A stretch of DNA of 52,546 nt from an uncultured bacterium (GCA_949293255.1 CASFCL010000007.1:1-52546), one strand, 5' to 3'. Positions 35,395 to 44,323 are shown, numbered from the stretch's first letter. The notes: generated from the letters alone by a model not told the origin. Translations and numbers: made by a program.

Positions 35395-36291
35395 ATGAAT
35401 AAAACATTAATTCTTTCTAATTTCTGGATAAAAGTTTTAGCTTGTTTATTCATGACAATTGATCATATTGGATTATGTATGTCGATTTTTTTAGATAACA
35501 CCCCTACTATTTCTACAATTTCTTATATTTTTAGAATTATTGGTCGACTTGCTTATCCTTTATTTTTCTTTTTAATTATTGAAGGATGTCGCCATACAAA
35601 ATCATTTCCAAAATATTTTCTTCGACTTGGCATATTTGCTTTAATAATTGCAATATCAATTATGGTAATTTATTGGGCAATTCTTCCTAACCCAAATTAT
35701 ATGAGTGGATTATATAATATCTTTATAACTTTACTTTTAGTTTCTTCAAGTTATTTCTTTTTAGTTAAATGTAAAAAATGGTTTAAATTATTGACTTTAA
35801 TTCCTTTAATATATTTATTACTTGCAACACTTATTGAATTTAATGTCTTATATTTTACCGATACAACAAGCAAAGTTCTTTTTTCAAGTATTATGCCTGA
35901 TTATGGAAGTTATACATTATTTGCTCTTGTTTTTTACTATATTATTTACTTTATTAACGAGTTTAGAATTAAAAAACATTATAGTAATAATTTAGAAGAA
36001 ATCGAGATTTATAAAGCTTCTCCATATTATTTAGTTATGTCAAAAGCAACTGTGAGCATATCAATTGTTCTTACAGCATTACTATGTTATCTTTTTACAT
36101 ATATAGAAGGTTTCGGAGCAAATAGTTTGTATATTCTATCTACATATACGATACTATCAGTAGTAATCATACTTCTATATAATGGAAAACTTGGTTTTTC
36201 AAATAAATATATCAAGTATGGATTTTACTTATATTACCCACTCCATCTATTAATTATATTTGGAATATTCAATCTGATTACTATGTTATAA
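35395..36291 (+). CDS. TraX-family membrane protein
   Basis: A 298-residue protein with eight or so membrane helices. The start has the family signature LACLFMTIDHIGLCM, followed by GRLAYPLFFFLIIEGCRHT and a C-terminal YGFYLYYPLHLLIIF with the conserved YPxHL. TraX relatives are acyltransferase-like membrane proteins; F-plasmid TraX acetylates pilin. There is no conjugation gene here, so the substrate is probably a surface component. It lies 1 bp after the CPBP gene with an AGAGGAAT site. Confidence 0.88.
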   Translation: MNKTLILSNFWIKVLACLFMTIDHIGLCMSIFLDNTPTISTISYIFRIIGRLAYPLFFFLIIEGCRHTKSFPKYFLRLGIFALIIAISIMVIYWAILPNPNYMSGLYNIFITLLLVSSSYFFLVKCKKWFKLLTLIPLIYLLLATLIEFNVLYFTDTTSKVLFSSIMPDYGSYTLFALVFYYIIYFINEFRIKKHYSNNLEEIEIYKASPYYLVMSKATVSISIVLTALLCYLFTYIEGFGANSLYILSTYTILSVVIILLYNGKLGFSNKYIKYGFYLYYPLHLLIIFGIFNLITML

Positions 36292-36303
36292 AAGGAGGAA
36301 AAT

Positions 36304-36609
36304 ATGTTATTACATTTAGGAAATGCAGAACAATTTAATGAACTTATCGCAAAAGGAAGAGTATTAGTCGATTTCTTTGCTACTTGGTGTGGACCATGCA
36401 GACAACTTACACCAGAACTTGAAGATTTAGAAAATCTTGATAAAGATTTAACTATAGTTAAAGTTGATGTTGATCAATTTAACTCTTTAGCAGCTCAATT
36501 TAATATTAGAGCAGTCCCAACTCTTCTTTATTTCAATGATGGCAAATTAGTAAATACAGTCTCTGGATTTTTAAACGCCAATTCATTATTTAGATTTGTA
36601 AATCAATAA
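36304..36609 (+). CDS. trxA: thioredoxin
   Basis: A 101-residue thioredoxin with the WCGPC active site (residues 28-32), cis-Pro in VPTLLYF and the usual fold length. It is a cytoplasmic disulphide reductase. A strong AAAGGAGG site lies 12 bp after the TraX-like gene. No thioredoxin reductase is in the window. Confidence 0.95.
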   Translation: MLLHLGNAEQFNELIAKGRVLVDFFATWCGPCRQLTPELEDLENLDKDLTIVKVDVDQFNSLAAQFNIRAVPTLLYFNDGKLVNTVSGFLNANSLFRFVNQ

Positions 36610-36620
36610 TTAAAAAACGC

Positions 36621-36650
36621 TTGATTATTATTCTCTTATGGGGGTATAAT
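36621..36650 (+). promoter_or_regulatory. tRNA-Gly promoter within an inverted repeat
   Basis: TTGATT (36621-36626), an 18-nt spacer and TATAAT (36645-36650) lie 12 bp before tRNA-Gly. GCTTGATTATTAT and ATAATAATCAAGC form a 13-bp inverted repeat, so the trxA 3' end can also fold into a long-looped hairpin. Confidence 0.6.
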
Positions 36651-36662
36651 AATCAAGCACTT

Positions 36663-36736
36663 GCGGACGTAGTTTAATGGTAGAGCCTCAGCCTTCCAAG
36701 CTGATTACGCGGGTTCGATTCCCGTCGTCCGCTCCA
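36663..36736 (+). tRNA. tRNA-Gly (anticodon TCC)
   Basis: The acceptor GCGGACG/CGTCCGC, anticodon loop CTTCCAA, T-loop TTCGATT and encoded CCA are standard. An IS3 element begins 3 bp after the CCA end. Confidence 0.96.
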
Positions 36737-36792
36737 TTTTGAACTATACCCCCTTTACTGGACAAATTTAGTTTAGTGAAAGGGGTTTTTAA

Positions 36793-37317
36793 ATGGCTAA
36801 ATATTCGAAAGATTTTAAACTAAAATGCATTAAAAGTCTTGATGAGTCTCTTCCTCTTCCAAAATATCCTGGAGTTAGTGAAAAGACAATTCTAAGACAT
36901 GCTCAAAATTGGCGCAGGGCTTATAGGATTAAGGGCGAATCGATACTTGAGAATACAATCATATATCGAAATTACACTCTTCGAGACAAAGTTAAAGCTT
37001 GTAAAAGAATTATGAAAGGCGAATCCATGAGAAGTGTCGCCTTAGATTTAGGGATGGAAAATCATGGAACGGTAAGAAGGCGGTTCTTAGATTATACAAA
37101 TAATGGGATTGCTGGGTTACAATATAGTAAAGGAAAAAAACCAATAACAATGGTTCTTGAAAATCAACCCATGAAAAAACAATTAACAAAATCTGAGCGT
37201 GAGGAGCTTCTTGCGTTAAGAAAACGAAACGAAATTTTAGAAGCGGAGAATGACTTCCTAAAAAAATTAGATGCCTTGGTATCGAAGAAAGAGAAAAAAG
37301 GTACCAGGGCGAAGTAG
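36793..37317 (+). CDS. IS3 transposase OrfA (helix-turn-helix)
   Basis: A 174-residue protein with two tandem helix-turn-helix units (about 5-55 and 60-115) and a leucine-zipper-like C-terminus (EREELLALRKRNEILEAEND). Codon 97 (37081-37083) is CGG in HGTVRR-CGG-FLDYTNNGIAGL, exactly where relatives have the Trp of RW(V/F)xxYxxxG. An A AAA AAA heptamer at 37260-37266 allows a -1 shift into orfB, whose frame is open from there, giving the usual OrfAB transposase. Confidence 0.9.
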   Translation: MAKYSKDFKLKCIKSLDESLPLPKYPGVSEKTILRHAQNWRRAYRIKGESILENTIIYRNYTLRDKVKACKRIMKGESMRSVALDLGMENHGTVRRRFLDYTNNGIAGLQYSKGKKPITMVLENQPMKKQLTKSEREELLALRKRNEILEAENDFLKKLDALVSKKEKKGTRAK

Positions 37318-37334
37318 CAAAAGTTATCTCTAAA

Positions 37335-38168
37335 ATGCGACTTGAGAAAAAGTTTAAATTTTCACTTATTTTAAAAGTCGCCGGAATGAGCAGATCAACT
37401 TATTATTTTCTCATATCTAAACCCGATATTGATGCTAAAAATGCCGAAATTATCGAAGAAATTAAATCTTTATTTAGAATACATAAAAGAAATTATGGTG
37501 TAAGAAGGATTACTGCTTGTTTAAAGAAAAAAGGTATTAATGTCAATCATAAAAAGGTACATCGCTTGATGAAAAAGTTTTGTTTATCAGGCAAAAAGCC
37601 AGCTCAAAAATATCATTCTTATCAAGGTACTATAGGTCCAGTTGCACCAAATTTATTATCTCGTGATTTTTCAACAACTAATGTGAATCAAAAATGGACT
37701 ACCGATGTTTCACAATTCAAATTTAAATGGGGAAAGTGTTATTTTAGCCCGATTATCGATATGTGTAATTGCGAAGTTGTTGGCTATGATCTTTCCCTTT
37801 CTCCCAACTTTGAACAAATAGATAGAATGTTTAATTCAATCGATTTTTCCAAACGAGATATAAAAAAATTAGTTATACATTCTGATCAAGGATGGCAATA
37901 TCAAAATCCGAGATTTGTTAAAAAATTAAAAGATTTAGGAATAACTCAATCGATGTCTAGAAAAGGAAATTGCTTTGATAATGCAATCATGGAATCGTTT
38001 TTTGGTATTTTAAAAAATGAAATGTTCTATGGACAAGAACACATTTATAAAAATTTTTCTGAGTTCAAAAAAGCTTTAGATGCTTATATTTATTACTATA
38101 ACAACGAAAGAATAAAAGAAAAAATAGGCTGGTTATCACCTATTGAATATCGACTTTCAATTGGTTAA
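37335..38168 (+). CDS. IS3 transposase OrfB (DDE integrase domain)
   Basis: 277 residues if started at its own ATG, but the same frame is open upstream to about 37267 and is probably reached by -1 frameshifting. The HTH_21 region is YGVRRITACLKKKGINVNHK. The rve catalytic core shows WTTDVSQF (Asp), HSDQGWQYQN (Asp) and SRKGNCFDNAIMESFFGILKNE (Glu). It appears complete and active. Confidence 0.93.
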   Translation: MRLEKKFKFSLILKVAGMSRSTYYFLISKPDIDAKNAEIIEEIKSLFRIHKRNYGVRRITACLKKKGINVNHKKVHRLMKKFCLSGKKPAQKYHSYQGTIGPVAPNLLSRDFSTTNVNQKWTTDVSQFKFKWGKCYFSPIIDMCNCEVVGYDLSLSPNFEQIDRMFNSIDFSKRDIKKLVIHSDQGWQYQNPRFVKKLKDLGITQSMSRKGNCFDNAIMESFFGILKNEMFYGQEHIYKNFSEFKKALDAYIYYYNNERIKEKIGWLSPIEYRLSIG

Positions 38169-38224
38169 AATGAGTCTATAAAAATATATCCAGTAATTTG
38201 GGTACATACCATTTAGAAAATTTG

Positions 38225-38248
38225 AGTCCTTCGTAAAGGACTTTTTTT
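38225..38248 (+). terminator. terminator, probably originally of tRNA-Gly
   Basis: AGTCCTT-CGTA-AAGGACT is followed by seven T residues. It is displaced about 1.5 kb from tRNA-Gly by the IS3 element. Confidence 0.75.
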
Positions 38249-38266
38249 GTACCATTTTTCTAAAAT

Positions 38267-38300
38267 TAAAAGGCTGACCTAAAGGTCATCCTTTTTTTTA
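38267..38300 (-). terminator. bidirectional terminator after the DUF362 gene
   Basis: AAGG-C-TGACCT pairs with AGGTCA-T-CCTT across a 2-nt loop with one internal mismatch. Nine T residues follow on the plus strand and a shorter T-rich tail on the minus strand. Confidence 0.65.
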
Positions 38301-38306
38301 ATTTAA

Positions 38307-39185
38307 TTAGTCAACGTTTACGATTTCGTAATCTTTTGATCCAGCTCCGTCACTTTCAGCAACATCAACGATTAAAGCCCCAATTTTTGATTCAATACGC
38401 TTAATTAATTTTTCTTTGCCTGGATCTTTACTTGCATAGACGATATCTAAACAAGCTTTATCAATAGCAACTGGATCAGTTGAAGCTAAAATTCCAATAT
38501 TTGCCATACATGGAGGTTCAGCATTTCCATCACAGTCACAATCGATAGAAATATTTACCATACAATTTAAGTAAACGATTCCACCTTTGTTATTGAAATA
38601 TTTATGAACGCTACTTGCTGCATCACCCATAGAAGTAACAAATTTTCTTTGATCTGTTAACCACATATCTGCATTTGGATCACCTGCTCCATGGATATAA
38701 GCTTTACCATGTGAAGATGCACATCCGATTGAAAGTTGCTTTAAAGCGCCTCCAAATCCACCCATTGCGTGACCTTTAAAATGGGAAATAACTAACATTG
38801 AATCATAATTTTCAATATGTTTTCCGACATAATTTTTCTTAATTTGTTTTCCTTCAGGAATATCTAAAACTAAATCTTCTCCAGCTCTATCCATGATATC
38901 GACAGTAAAATGTTTACTCCAACCATGTTCAGCCATTAACTTATCATGTTTTTCAGTTGTATCTCTCATGCCTGGGTAGGCTGTATTACATTCAACAACG
39001 GTTGCATTTAATTTATTAACTAATGCTTCAACAAATTCTGGTCTAAGATAATTTTTATTACCATGTTCTCCAGAATGTAATTTGACAGCAACTTTTCCTT
39101 TTAATTCAACGCCTAATACATTAAACATTTTTACTAAGCTTTCACTAGAAACATCGCTAGTAAAATAAACTTTAGATTTTGCCAT
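38307..39185 (-). CDS. DUF362-domain protein
   Basis: A 292-residue single-domain DUF362 protein. Recognisable pieces are VAVKLHSGEHGNKNYLRPEF, ISHFKGHAMGGFGGALKQLS, IGCASSHGKAYIHGAG and the final ASTDPVAIDKACLDIVY. CDCDGNAEPPC may bind a cofactor or metal. Many relatives carry a C-terminal ferredoxin domain, which is absent here. The biochemical role of the family is unknown; anaerobes often have it. The AAAGGAGG site is strong and the gene is monocistronic. Confidence 0.88.
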   Translation of the reverse strand: MAKSKVYFTSDVSSESLVKMFNVLGVELKGKVAVKLHSGEHGNKNYLRPEFVEALVNKLNATVVECNTAYPGMRDTTEKHDKLMAEHGWSKHFTVDIMDRAGEDLVLDIPEGKQIKKNYVGKHIENYDSMLVISHFKGHAMGGFGGALKQLSIGCASSHGKAYIHGAGDPNADMWLTDQRKFVTSMGDAASSVHKYFNNKGGIVYLNCMVNISIDCDCDGNAEPPCMANIGILASTDPVAIDKACLDIVYASKDPGKEKLIKRIESKIGALIVDVAESDGAGSKDYEIVNVD

Positions 39186-39352
39186 AAATAAATCCTCCTT
39201 TTAAATCTTTGATTTAAAACCATAAATATTTTAAAGGCTTTATTTCTTATGAACAACAAAACATTTTATATATAACCATAGGTAATATTTATATAGGTAT
39301 ATAACATTTTTTTATACTTAATTATTCTCTTTAAGAAATCGTTTTCTTAATA

Positions 39353-39358
39353 TATACT
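39353..39358 (+). promoter_or_regulatory. -10 box of rdgB, leaderless arrangement
   Basis: TATACT lies 6 nt before the rdgB ATG, which places +1 at the A of the start codon. There is no ribosome binding site. A weak TTTAAG -35 lies 17 nt upstream. Confidence 0.5.
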
Positions 39359-39364
39359 TTTTCT

Positions 39365-39952
39365 ATGTTTGAAATTTTAGTAGCAACAAATAACGATTAC
39401 AAGCTTGATGAGTATAAAGAATTATTTAAAGGATATGATGTCGCTTTATATTCTTTAAAAGATTTTCATATAGTTGATGATCCTGTAGAAGATGGTAATT
39501 CTTACGAAGAAAACTCTTTAATCAAAGCAAAATCCGTGCAGAACTCCACTGAAATGGTAATTTTAGCTGATGATTCAGGAATTGAAATTGATGCCTTAGG
39601 TGAAAATTTACCAGGTATATTTTCTAAAAGATATGCTGAAAGTCATGGCGGTTCAAAAAAATATAATGAATTTTTATCTAAAAATCACTATGGCTCAGAA
39701 GCTCATTTTACATGTTGTATTGTCTTATTAAATCTTAAAGATGAACCATTATATTTTATCGGAAAATGCTATGGAGAAATTTCTAAAGAAGTTACTGCCA
39801 ATAATGGCTTTGGATATGATCCAATTTTCATTCCAAAAGGATTTAATAAAACTTTTGGTGAATTAACAAAAGATGAGAAAAATAAAATCTCTCATCGTGC
39901 AAACGCTACAAATAAATTAATTGAATATTTAAAAAACGAAAACTTAATTTAA
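39365..39952 (+). CDS. rdgB: non-canonical purine NTP pyrophosphatase RdgB/HAM1
   Basis: A 195-residue house-cleaning enzyme hydrolysing XTP/dITP. The family motifs are ATNNDYKLDEYKELF at the N-terminus, LADDSGIEIDALGENLPGIFSKRYA, GFGYDPIF and the final SHRANATNK. Length is typical. Its stop overlaps the stop of the convergent zinc-ribbon gene within TTAA. Confidence 0.95.
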   Translation: MFEILVATNNDYKLDEYKELFKGYDVALYSLKDFHIVDDPVEDGNSYEENSLIKAKSVQNSTEMVILADDSGIEIDALGENLPGIFSKRYAESHGGSKKYNEFLSKNHYGSEAHFTCCIVLLNLKDEPLYFIGKCYGEISKEVTANNGFGYDPIFIPKGFNKTFGELTKDEKNKISHRANATNKLIEYLKNENLI

Positions 39953-40884
39953 CGAATAAACTTATGATAGCCAAAAGCTATAAGTCCACCAATTGCAAGT
40001 GGAATAAGGAAACAATAAAGTAAGGCATAATTTTGTGTAACGTATCCAACAACTACCATAATAATTGCGACAATAATTAATAAAAATACAATTCCACCAA
40101 CTATATAGGTATTTCTTTTTGCTTTTTCATCAACCAAGATGACTTCTAAAGACATATCAGTAATATCTTTTGTAACTTCCTCATCAAAATTCTTTTCTTC
40201 GATTACATCACCATTAAAGTTAACAATTCCAACTTTATTAACGGAATAATTTTCTTCTTTGAATTTCTTTATTTTCTCAAGATTATCATCAAATTTTCCT
40301 AAAAATAATGTGTTTTCTTGGGTGAATTCTTTAAATTCAGATTCTTCTACTATTTCTAAGGACTCTTTAAAGAAGGTCACAAGCTCTTCGATTTGATTAA
40401 CTCCTTCTTTAAAATAATTAAAGAAAACTAAAGATAAAAATATGCCATTTTCTTTTAATCTTTCATCAACTTGACTATAAAAATAATTAATTTGTCTAAA
40501 CATATCATTAACAAAAGACAAATAAACAAATGTATTTTCAGTATTAAGGACAATATCGTATTTATTAATGATATTTTTTACTTCTGTGAACATCAATTTA
40601 TCAAAAGTCTGACCATATATTCGAGCAAAACACATTCCAGTAATCGAAGTTAAATCATTTTCTTGAAGTTCTAAACAAGCTTCATAAGCTTTATAACCTT
40701 CTTCATATTCACCATTTATATAAACTTTGTTATATGCATTTTTTTGCACTGCTTTATATCTTTTATCGAATAATTCTTTACCTTGATTAGTAAAAAATGT
40801 CATTCCACATTTATTACAAAAAACTTTATCTTTATTAGATATGGTATTAATAACTTTACCACAATTTGGACAAATAACTTTCAT
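39949..40884 (-). CDS. zinc-ribbon membrane protein of unknown function
   Basis: A 311-residue protein when started at the ATG at 40884; the longer frame adds a hydrophobic stretch with no support. A zinc ribbon (CPNCGKVI and CNKCGM, residues 4-27) leads to a helical region with a TPR-like look (about 40-100, YEEGYKAYEACLELQENDLTSI). Two membrane helices close the protein (about 258-300). The family is not recognised. A TATAAT box ends 7 nt before this ATG and no ribosome binding site is present, which both supports the start and suggests a leaderless mRNA. Confidence 0.75.
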   Translation of the reverse strand: MKVICPNCGKVINTISNKDKVFCNKCGMTFFTNQGKELFDKRYKAVQKNAYNKVYINGEYEEGYKAYEACLELQENDLTSITGMCFARIYGQTFDKLMFTEVKNIINKYDIVLNTENTFVYLSFVNDMFRQINYFYSQVDERLKENGIFLSLVFFNYFKEGVNQIEELVTFFKESLEIVEESEFKEFTQENTLFLGKFDDNLEKIKKFKEENYSVNKVGIVNFNGDVIEEKNFDEEVTKDITDMSLEVILVDEKAKRNTYIVGGIVFLLIIVAIIMVVVGYVTQNYALLYCFLIPLAIGGLIAFGYHKFIR

Positions 40885-41004
40885 AGAAAAGATTATACTT
40901 ACTTTTAAAAATATAATAAAGATTTTTTGAAAAATATTACTTAATTGAACTATTTTTTTATTATGAAATCTTTTGATTTTCAATAAAATCCTTGCAAAAC
41001 ACAA

Positions 41005-44000
41005 CTATTTTACAAAATTTTCATAAATCATGTAGGCAAAATCTTTGTCGCTAGCATTAATCAAAGATTTTTTATAATGTTTATATGCAGAGTCGTCATA
41101 AAATTGAATTTGATCAGTAACTTCAAAAATTTCAAAAAGCTTTGTTAAGGTTTCTTTATGAGATGAATCTATAAGTCCAAAATTAGGATTTTCATTAAGT
41201 TTGAAAGCAGTAATTGGATTAGATAAATTACCTATCATAAAATCTACAGCAGATAATTTACTAAAATTAAATGACTTAAATTTAATCTCTTTAGGAACCT
41301 CATTAATTACGTAATTGATGTATTTAAATAAACTAACAATTTTCTTTCCGCATAAAATACATTTATCAAGAGGCAATTTTGTATTTCCTGCATAATAAAT
41401 TCTTTTATTCCTACTTATCAATTCTTGATTATTAAAAATAAAATCTTCTTTCGAGATTGTACAATTGCATCCATTGCCATCCTTTTTATAATTAGTGCAT
41501 CCTAAGAAATAATCATTTCTTTCTTTACTTTTCTTTACAACTAAATATCCAGTTGTACATTTAGGACATTTTGAAATTGATAGTTCTCCACCAGCGATTT
41601 CATTAGTTTCAAATCCACAAATTTCAGGATCGTTTGTACAAACATAAATTTTTTGTTTTTTAGATGGATGCTTTTCAGAATAATTATCTTCAAAGCGAGA
41701 GGATTTAATTTGAAGTGGGTATCCACAATAAGGACATGTTAATCGTTGTGACACTCTTTCTTTACTAAGTTCTGGACCAATAATAGGAATCGATTTATAG
41801 TGTTCTTTTAATTCGAGAATAAATCTTGATGGGTTGTCATTTTGTACAAGAATATAAACTCTATTTTTTGTTCTAGTAATTGCAACATAAAATAATCGCC
41901 TTTCTTCTGCATACTCAATCTCTTTAGAGTCCTTGAGGACAAATTTCATGACAGGATCATCTTCTATTTTAGAAGGGAAACCTAAAATTCCACCATTTCC
42001 ATTAATGAGAACAACTTCATCATAAGTAAGTCCTTTTGAACTATGAGCAGTCAAAAACGAAATGCTAATCGACTTATTTTTAGACCAATAAATTTTCTCG
42101 TTTTCTTCATAAAATGAATTTGTTCTTTTTAAGAATTGACTTCTATCAAAATTATATCTTCCTATAAGTAATACCTTAGATTTTTTATTTCTTCTTGAGA
42201 TGTAGTTAAATATTATATCTAGTTGTTTCTCAAATTGACTAACTTGATCATTTTCCGTGTTTGTCCTCGAAGTTTTATTTTTATAAGAACAAATAATTAT
42301 AGGGTGTTTAATCTTTTTATCTGATTTTAGACTTTTTTTGTATTGCTTATCATTTGCCATGACAAAGCTTCCAGCAATATCAATTAATTCTTGTGAATTT
42401 CTATATGTTTTAGTTAAGTAAAGAACTTCACTATGTTTCCTATATTCCTGAAATTCCATAAATAAGCCGATATCGGAACCACTAAAATGGTATATAGATT
42501 GCCAATCATCACCAACAGCCAAGATTTTTGCATCGCTACATTTTGATAATCTTTCAACCAAGTTAAATCTTTGTTTTGAGATATCTTGATATTCATCAAT
42601 AATAATATATTTATAGGGTAACTTTTTATTTTGCTTAATTAATTCATCAATTGATAAAGAAGCATTATTGATCATATCTTGAAAATCAATTCTCTTATCT
42701 TTTTTTAGACAATTTTCATAATATAAGTAAGCACGTCTAGCAATTTCTAAGAATAATTTGCTTCTTTCATCTTTGTTAAAAATAGCTGTTGTAACAAACT
42801 CTTCAAATTTGCTTGGAGTGAAACAATTAACTTTAAAATTATGAATAAAATTAGTTATTAAAGCAATTAAACGATAGAAATATTTTTCTTTTGCTTGTAA
42901 AAGAATTGCTTTATAAATTTCATCTTGAGAGATTTCATTTAAGAAGAATCCGTTCTTTGATAATTCTTCTCTTAAATGCTCGATTGTAGTTCTCCCATCT
43001 TTATATCGTGAAAAAGTTTTTATTAAAGTTGTCCCATGTTCTTTATGAAGCAATTCTTTATCATGAATATTTTTTATATATTTTTTCAGTTCAATTTCAC
43101 TATAACGATTAGATTTATAATTATCCGAGACCCCAAAATGTTCGATATAGGCTGTTTTGCCATCTTGAATTATAGTGAAATCAGGATGATAAAAAGATGT
43201 TGAGTTATCAAAATTATAAGGATAAATATCTTCATATTTATACTTAATTCCATTAATAAATAAAAAGTTTGCTATCGCACATTCTTCATTAGATTTAACC
43301 ACTTCATTGTTAAAAGTTCTTTTTTGCTTAGTTAATCTATTTTTAAAATTTTCAATTTCACTTTTTAATGTCTCAAATTCGTTTCTTGAAAGATGCTCTT
43401 TAAACATTAATTCATTTTTTGAAAACTCGTCAGTTTGAATCAAATACGATGCAAAAAACAAATTAATTTTACTAATAAATTCAGAATCAGTAGCTTGTTC
43501 TTCGAAAAATTCTTTTAATCTATTGTAAGTATAACCTCCATCTGCAATTTGATGAGGACCAAAATTGTTATAAATTAATGCATTGCCTAAAGAATGGAAT
43601 GTTGTTATTTCACAAGCGATTCCTAATTTTTTAAATCTATGTTTTAATTCATTTGTCGCTTTATTAGTAAAAGAGATTATTAAAATTTTTGAAGGGTCAA
43701 CACCCATCTTCTCAACCAAGTATTTTGCTTTTGCTTCGATAGTTGTTGTTTTACCTGCACCAGCTCCTGCAATAACAAGAATATTATTTTCATCACAAAG
43801 AACAACTTTTCTTTGTTCTTCATCTAAAAGAATATTTGGGTCATCATCTTTTAAAATATTATCGAAGTAATCTTTATGTTCAACTAGTTTTCTATTAATA
43901 AAATCGTCATTATGCTTTTTAATTTTTCCTTCGTATGCTTTGATTTCGCTTTTTATAAATTCGATATCTTTAGTCTTTACTCCGTTTTCTTTGCACCAAC

Positions 44001-44187
44001 TTTTGAGAATATTTTCATTTTCATATCTTTCAAGTTCAGAAATAAACTTAACAACACTTTCATAAGATTTTTCGTATTCACTAAAAGAGATATATTTATC
44101 TTTTTCGTATAAATTTACGAGCAACTTTAAAGAGTTGGTAGCTTCTAAATATTTTTTACTGACCTTTTTTTGAAAAAATATGCCCAT
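41005..44187 (-). CDS. UvrD/Rep-like superfamily 1 helicase with nuclease-like insertion and zinc ribbons
   Basis: About 1060 residues from the ATG at 44187; the ATG at 44196 lies inside the -10 box. Motif I is VIAGAGAGKTTTIEAKAKYL, then IISFTNKATNELKHR and TTFHSLG. An insertion (about 300-410) contains HPDFTIIQDGKTAYIEHFG, resembling the D...ExK-type core of PD-(D/E)XK nucleases. Motif II is YIIIDEYQDIS, followed by VGDDWQSIYHFSGSD (III), TYRNSQEL (IV), TAHSSKGLTYDEVVLING (V) and ERRLFYVAITRTK (VI). The C-terminus carries topoisomerase-type C4 zinc fingers (CPYCGYPL, CPKC, CILCGKK). It is likely a DNA repair or recombination, possibly defence, helicase. TATAAT 7 nt before the ATG suggests a leaderless mRNA. 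Confidence 0.85.
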   Translation of the reverse strand: MGIFFQKKVSKKYLEATNSLKLLVNLYEKDKYISFSEYEKSYESVVKFISELERYENENILKSWCKENGVKTKDIEFIKSEIKAYEGKIKKHNDDFINRKLVEHKDYFDNILKDDDPNILLDEEQRKVVLCDENNILVIAGAGAGKTTTIEAKAKYLVEKMGVDPSKILIISFTNKATNELKHRFKKLGIACEITTFHSLGNALIYNNFGPHQIADGGYTYNRLKEFFEEQATDSEFISKINLFFASYLIQTDEFSKNELMFKEHLSRNEFETLKSEIENFKNRLTKQKRTFNNEVVKSNEECAIANFLFINGIKYKYEDIYPYNFDNSTSFYHPDFTIIQDGKTAYIEHFGVSDNYKSNRYSEIELKKYIKNIHDKELLHKEHGTTLIKTFSRYKDGRTTIEHLREELSKNGFFLNEISQDEIYKAILLQAKEKYFYRLIALITNFIHNFKVNCFTPSKFEEFVTTAIFNKDERSKLFLEIARRAYLYYENCLKKDKRIDFQDMINNASLSIDELIKQNKKLPYKYIIIDEYQDISKQRFNLVERLSKCSDAKILAVGDDWQSIYHFSGSDIGLFMEFQEYRKHSEVLYLTKTYRNSQELIDIAGSFVMANDKQYKKSLKSDKKIKHPIIICSYKNKTSRTNTENDQVSQFEKQLDIIFNYISRRNKKSKVLLIGRYNFDRSQFLKRTNSFYEENEKIYWSKNKSISISFLTAHSSKGLTYDEVVLINGNGGILGFPSKIEDDPVMKFVLKDSKEIEYAEERRLFYVAITRTKNRVYILVQNDNPSRFILELKEHYKSIPIIGPELSKERVSQRLTCPYCGYPLQIKSSRFEDNYSEKHPSKKQKIYVCTNDPEICGFETNEIAGGELSISKCPKCTTGYLVVKKSKERNDYFLGCTNYKKDGNGCNCTISKEDFIFNNQELISRNKRIYYAGNTKLPLDKCILCGKKIVSLFKYINYVINEVPKEIKFKSFNFSKLSAVDFMIGNLSNPITAFKLNENPNFGLIDSSHKETLTKLFEIFEVTDQIQFYDDSAYKHYKKSLINASDKDFAYMIYENFVK

Positions 44188-44323
44188 ATAGCGCATTATA
44201 TCACAAAACTAAGAACTTTTATATTAATAGTAGATAGTTATTCTTATTGCATAAAAGAAAAAATAAAAAGTAAAATCTAAAAATTAATTTTCTTATTTTT
44301 TTTAAATTTACGCATGAAAATTA

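Larger units (their letters stand above)
36740..38211 (+). mobile_element. intact IS3-family insertion sequence (1472 bp)
   Basis: The 30-bp imperfect inverted repeats begin TGAACTATACCCCCTTTACT (left) and, on the minus strand, TGGTATGTACCCAAATTACT (right), about 21/30 identical. Both start with TG as usual for IS3. TTT at 36737-36739 and 38212-38214 is a 3-bp target duplication. OrfA and orfB are open. The insertion lies between tRNA-Gly and a hairpin that looks like its original terminator (38225). Confidence 0.9.

Noticed and set aside
37496-37510. AGG read as Met (Enterosoma code, table 34).
   Set aside because: AGG falls at the second Arg of YGVRRIT in OrfB and in IGREIY of the right-edge transposase, where Arg or Lys is expected.
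40885-41004. N-terminal hydrophobic extension of the zinc-ribbon protein.
   Set aside because: The -10 box at 40892-40897 lies inside it, and the zinc ribbon begins directly at the ATG at 40884, as in other zinc-ribbon membrane proteins.
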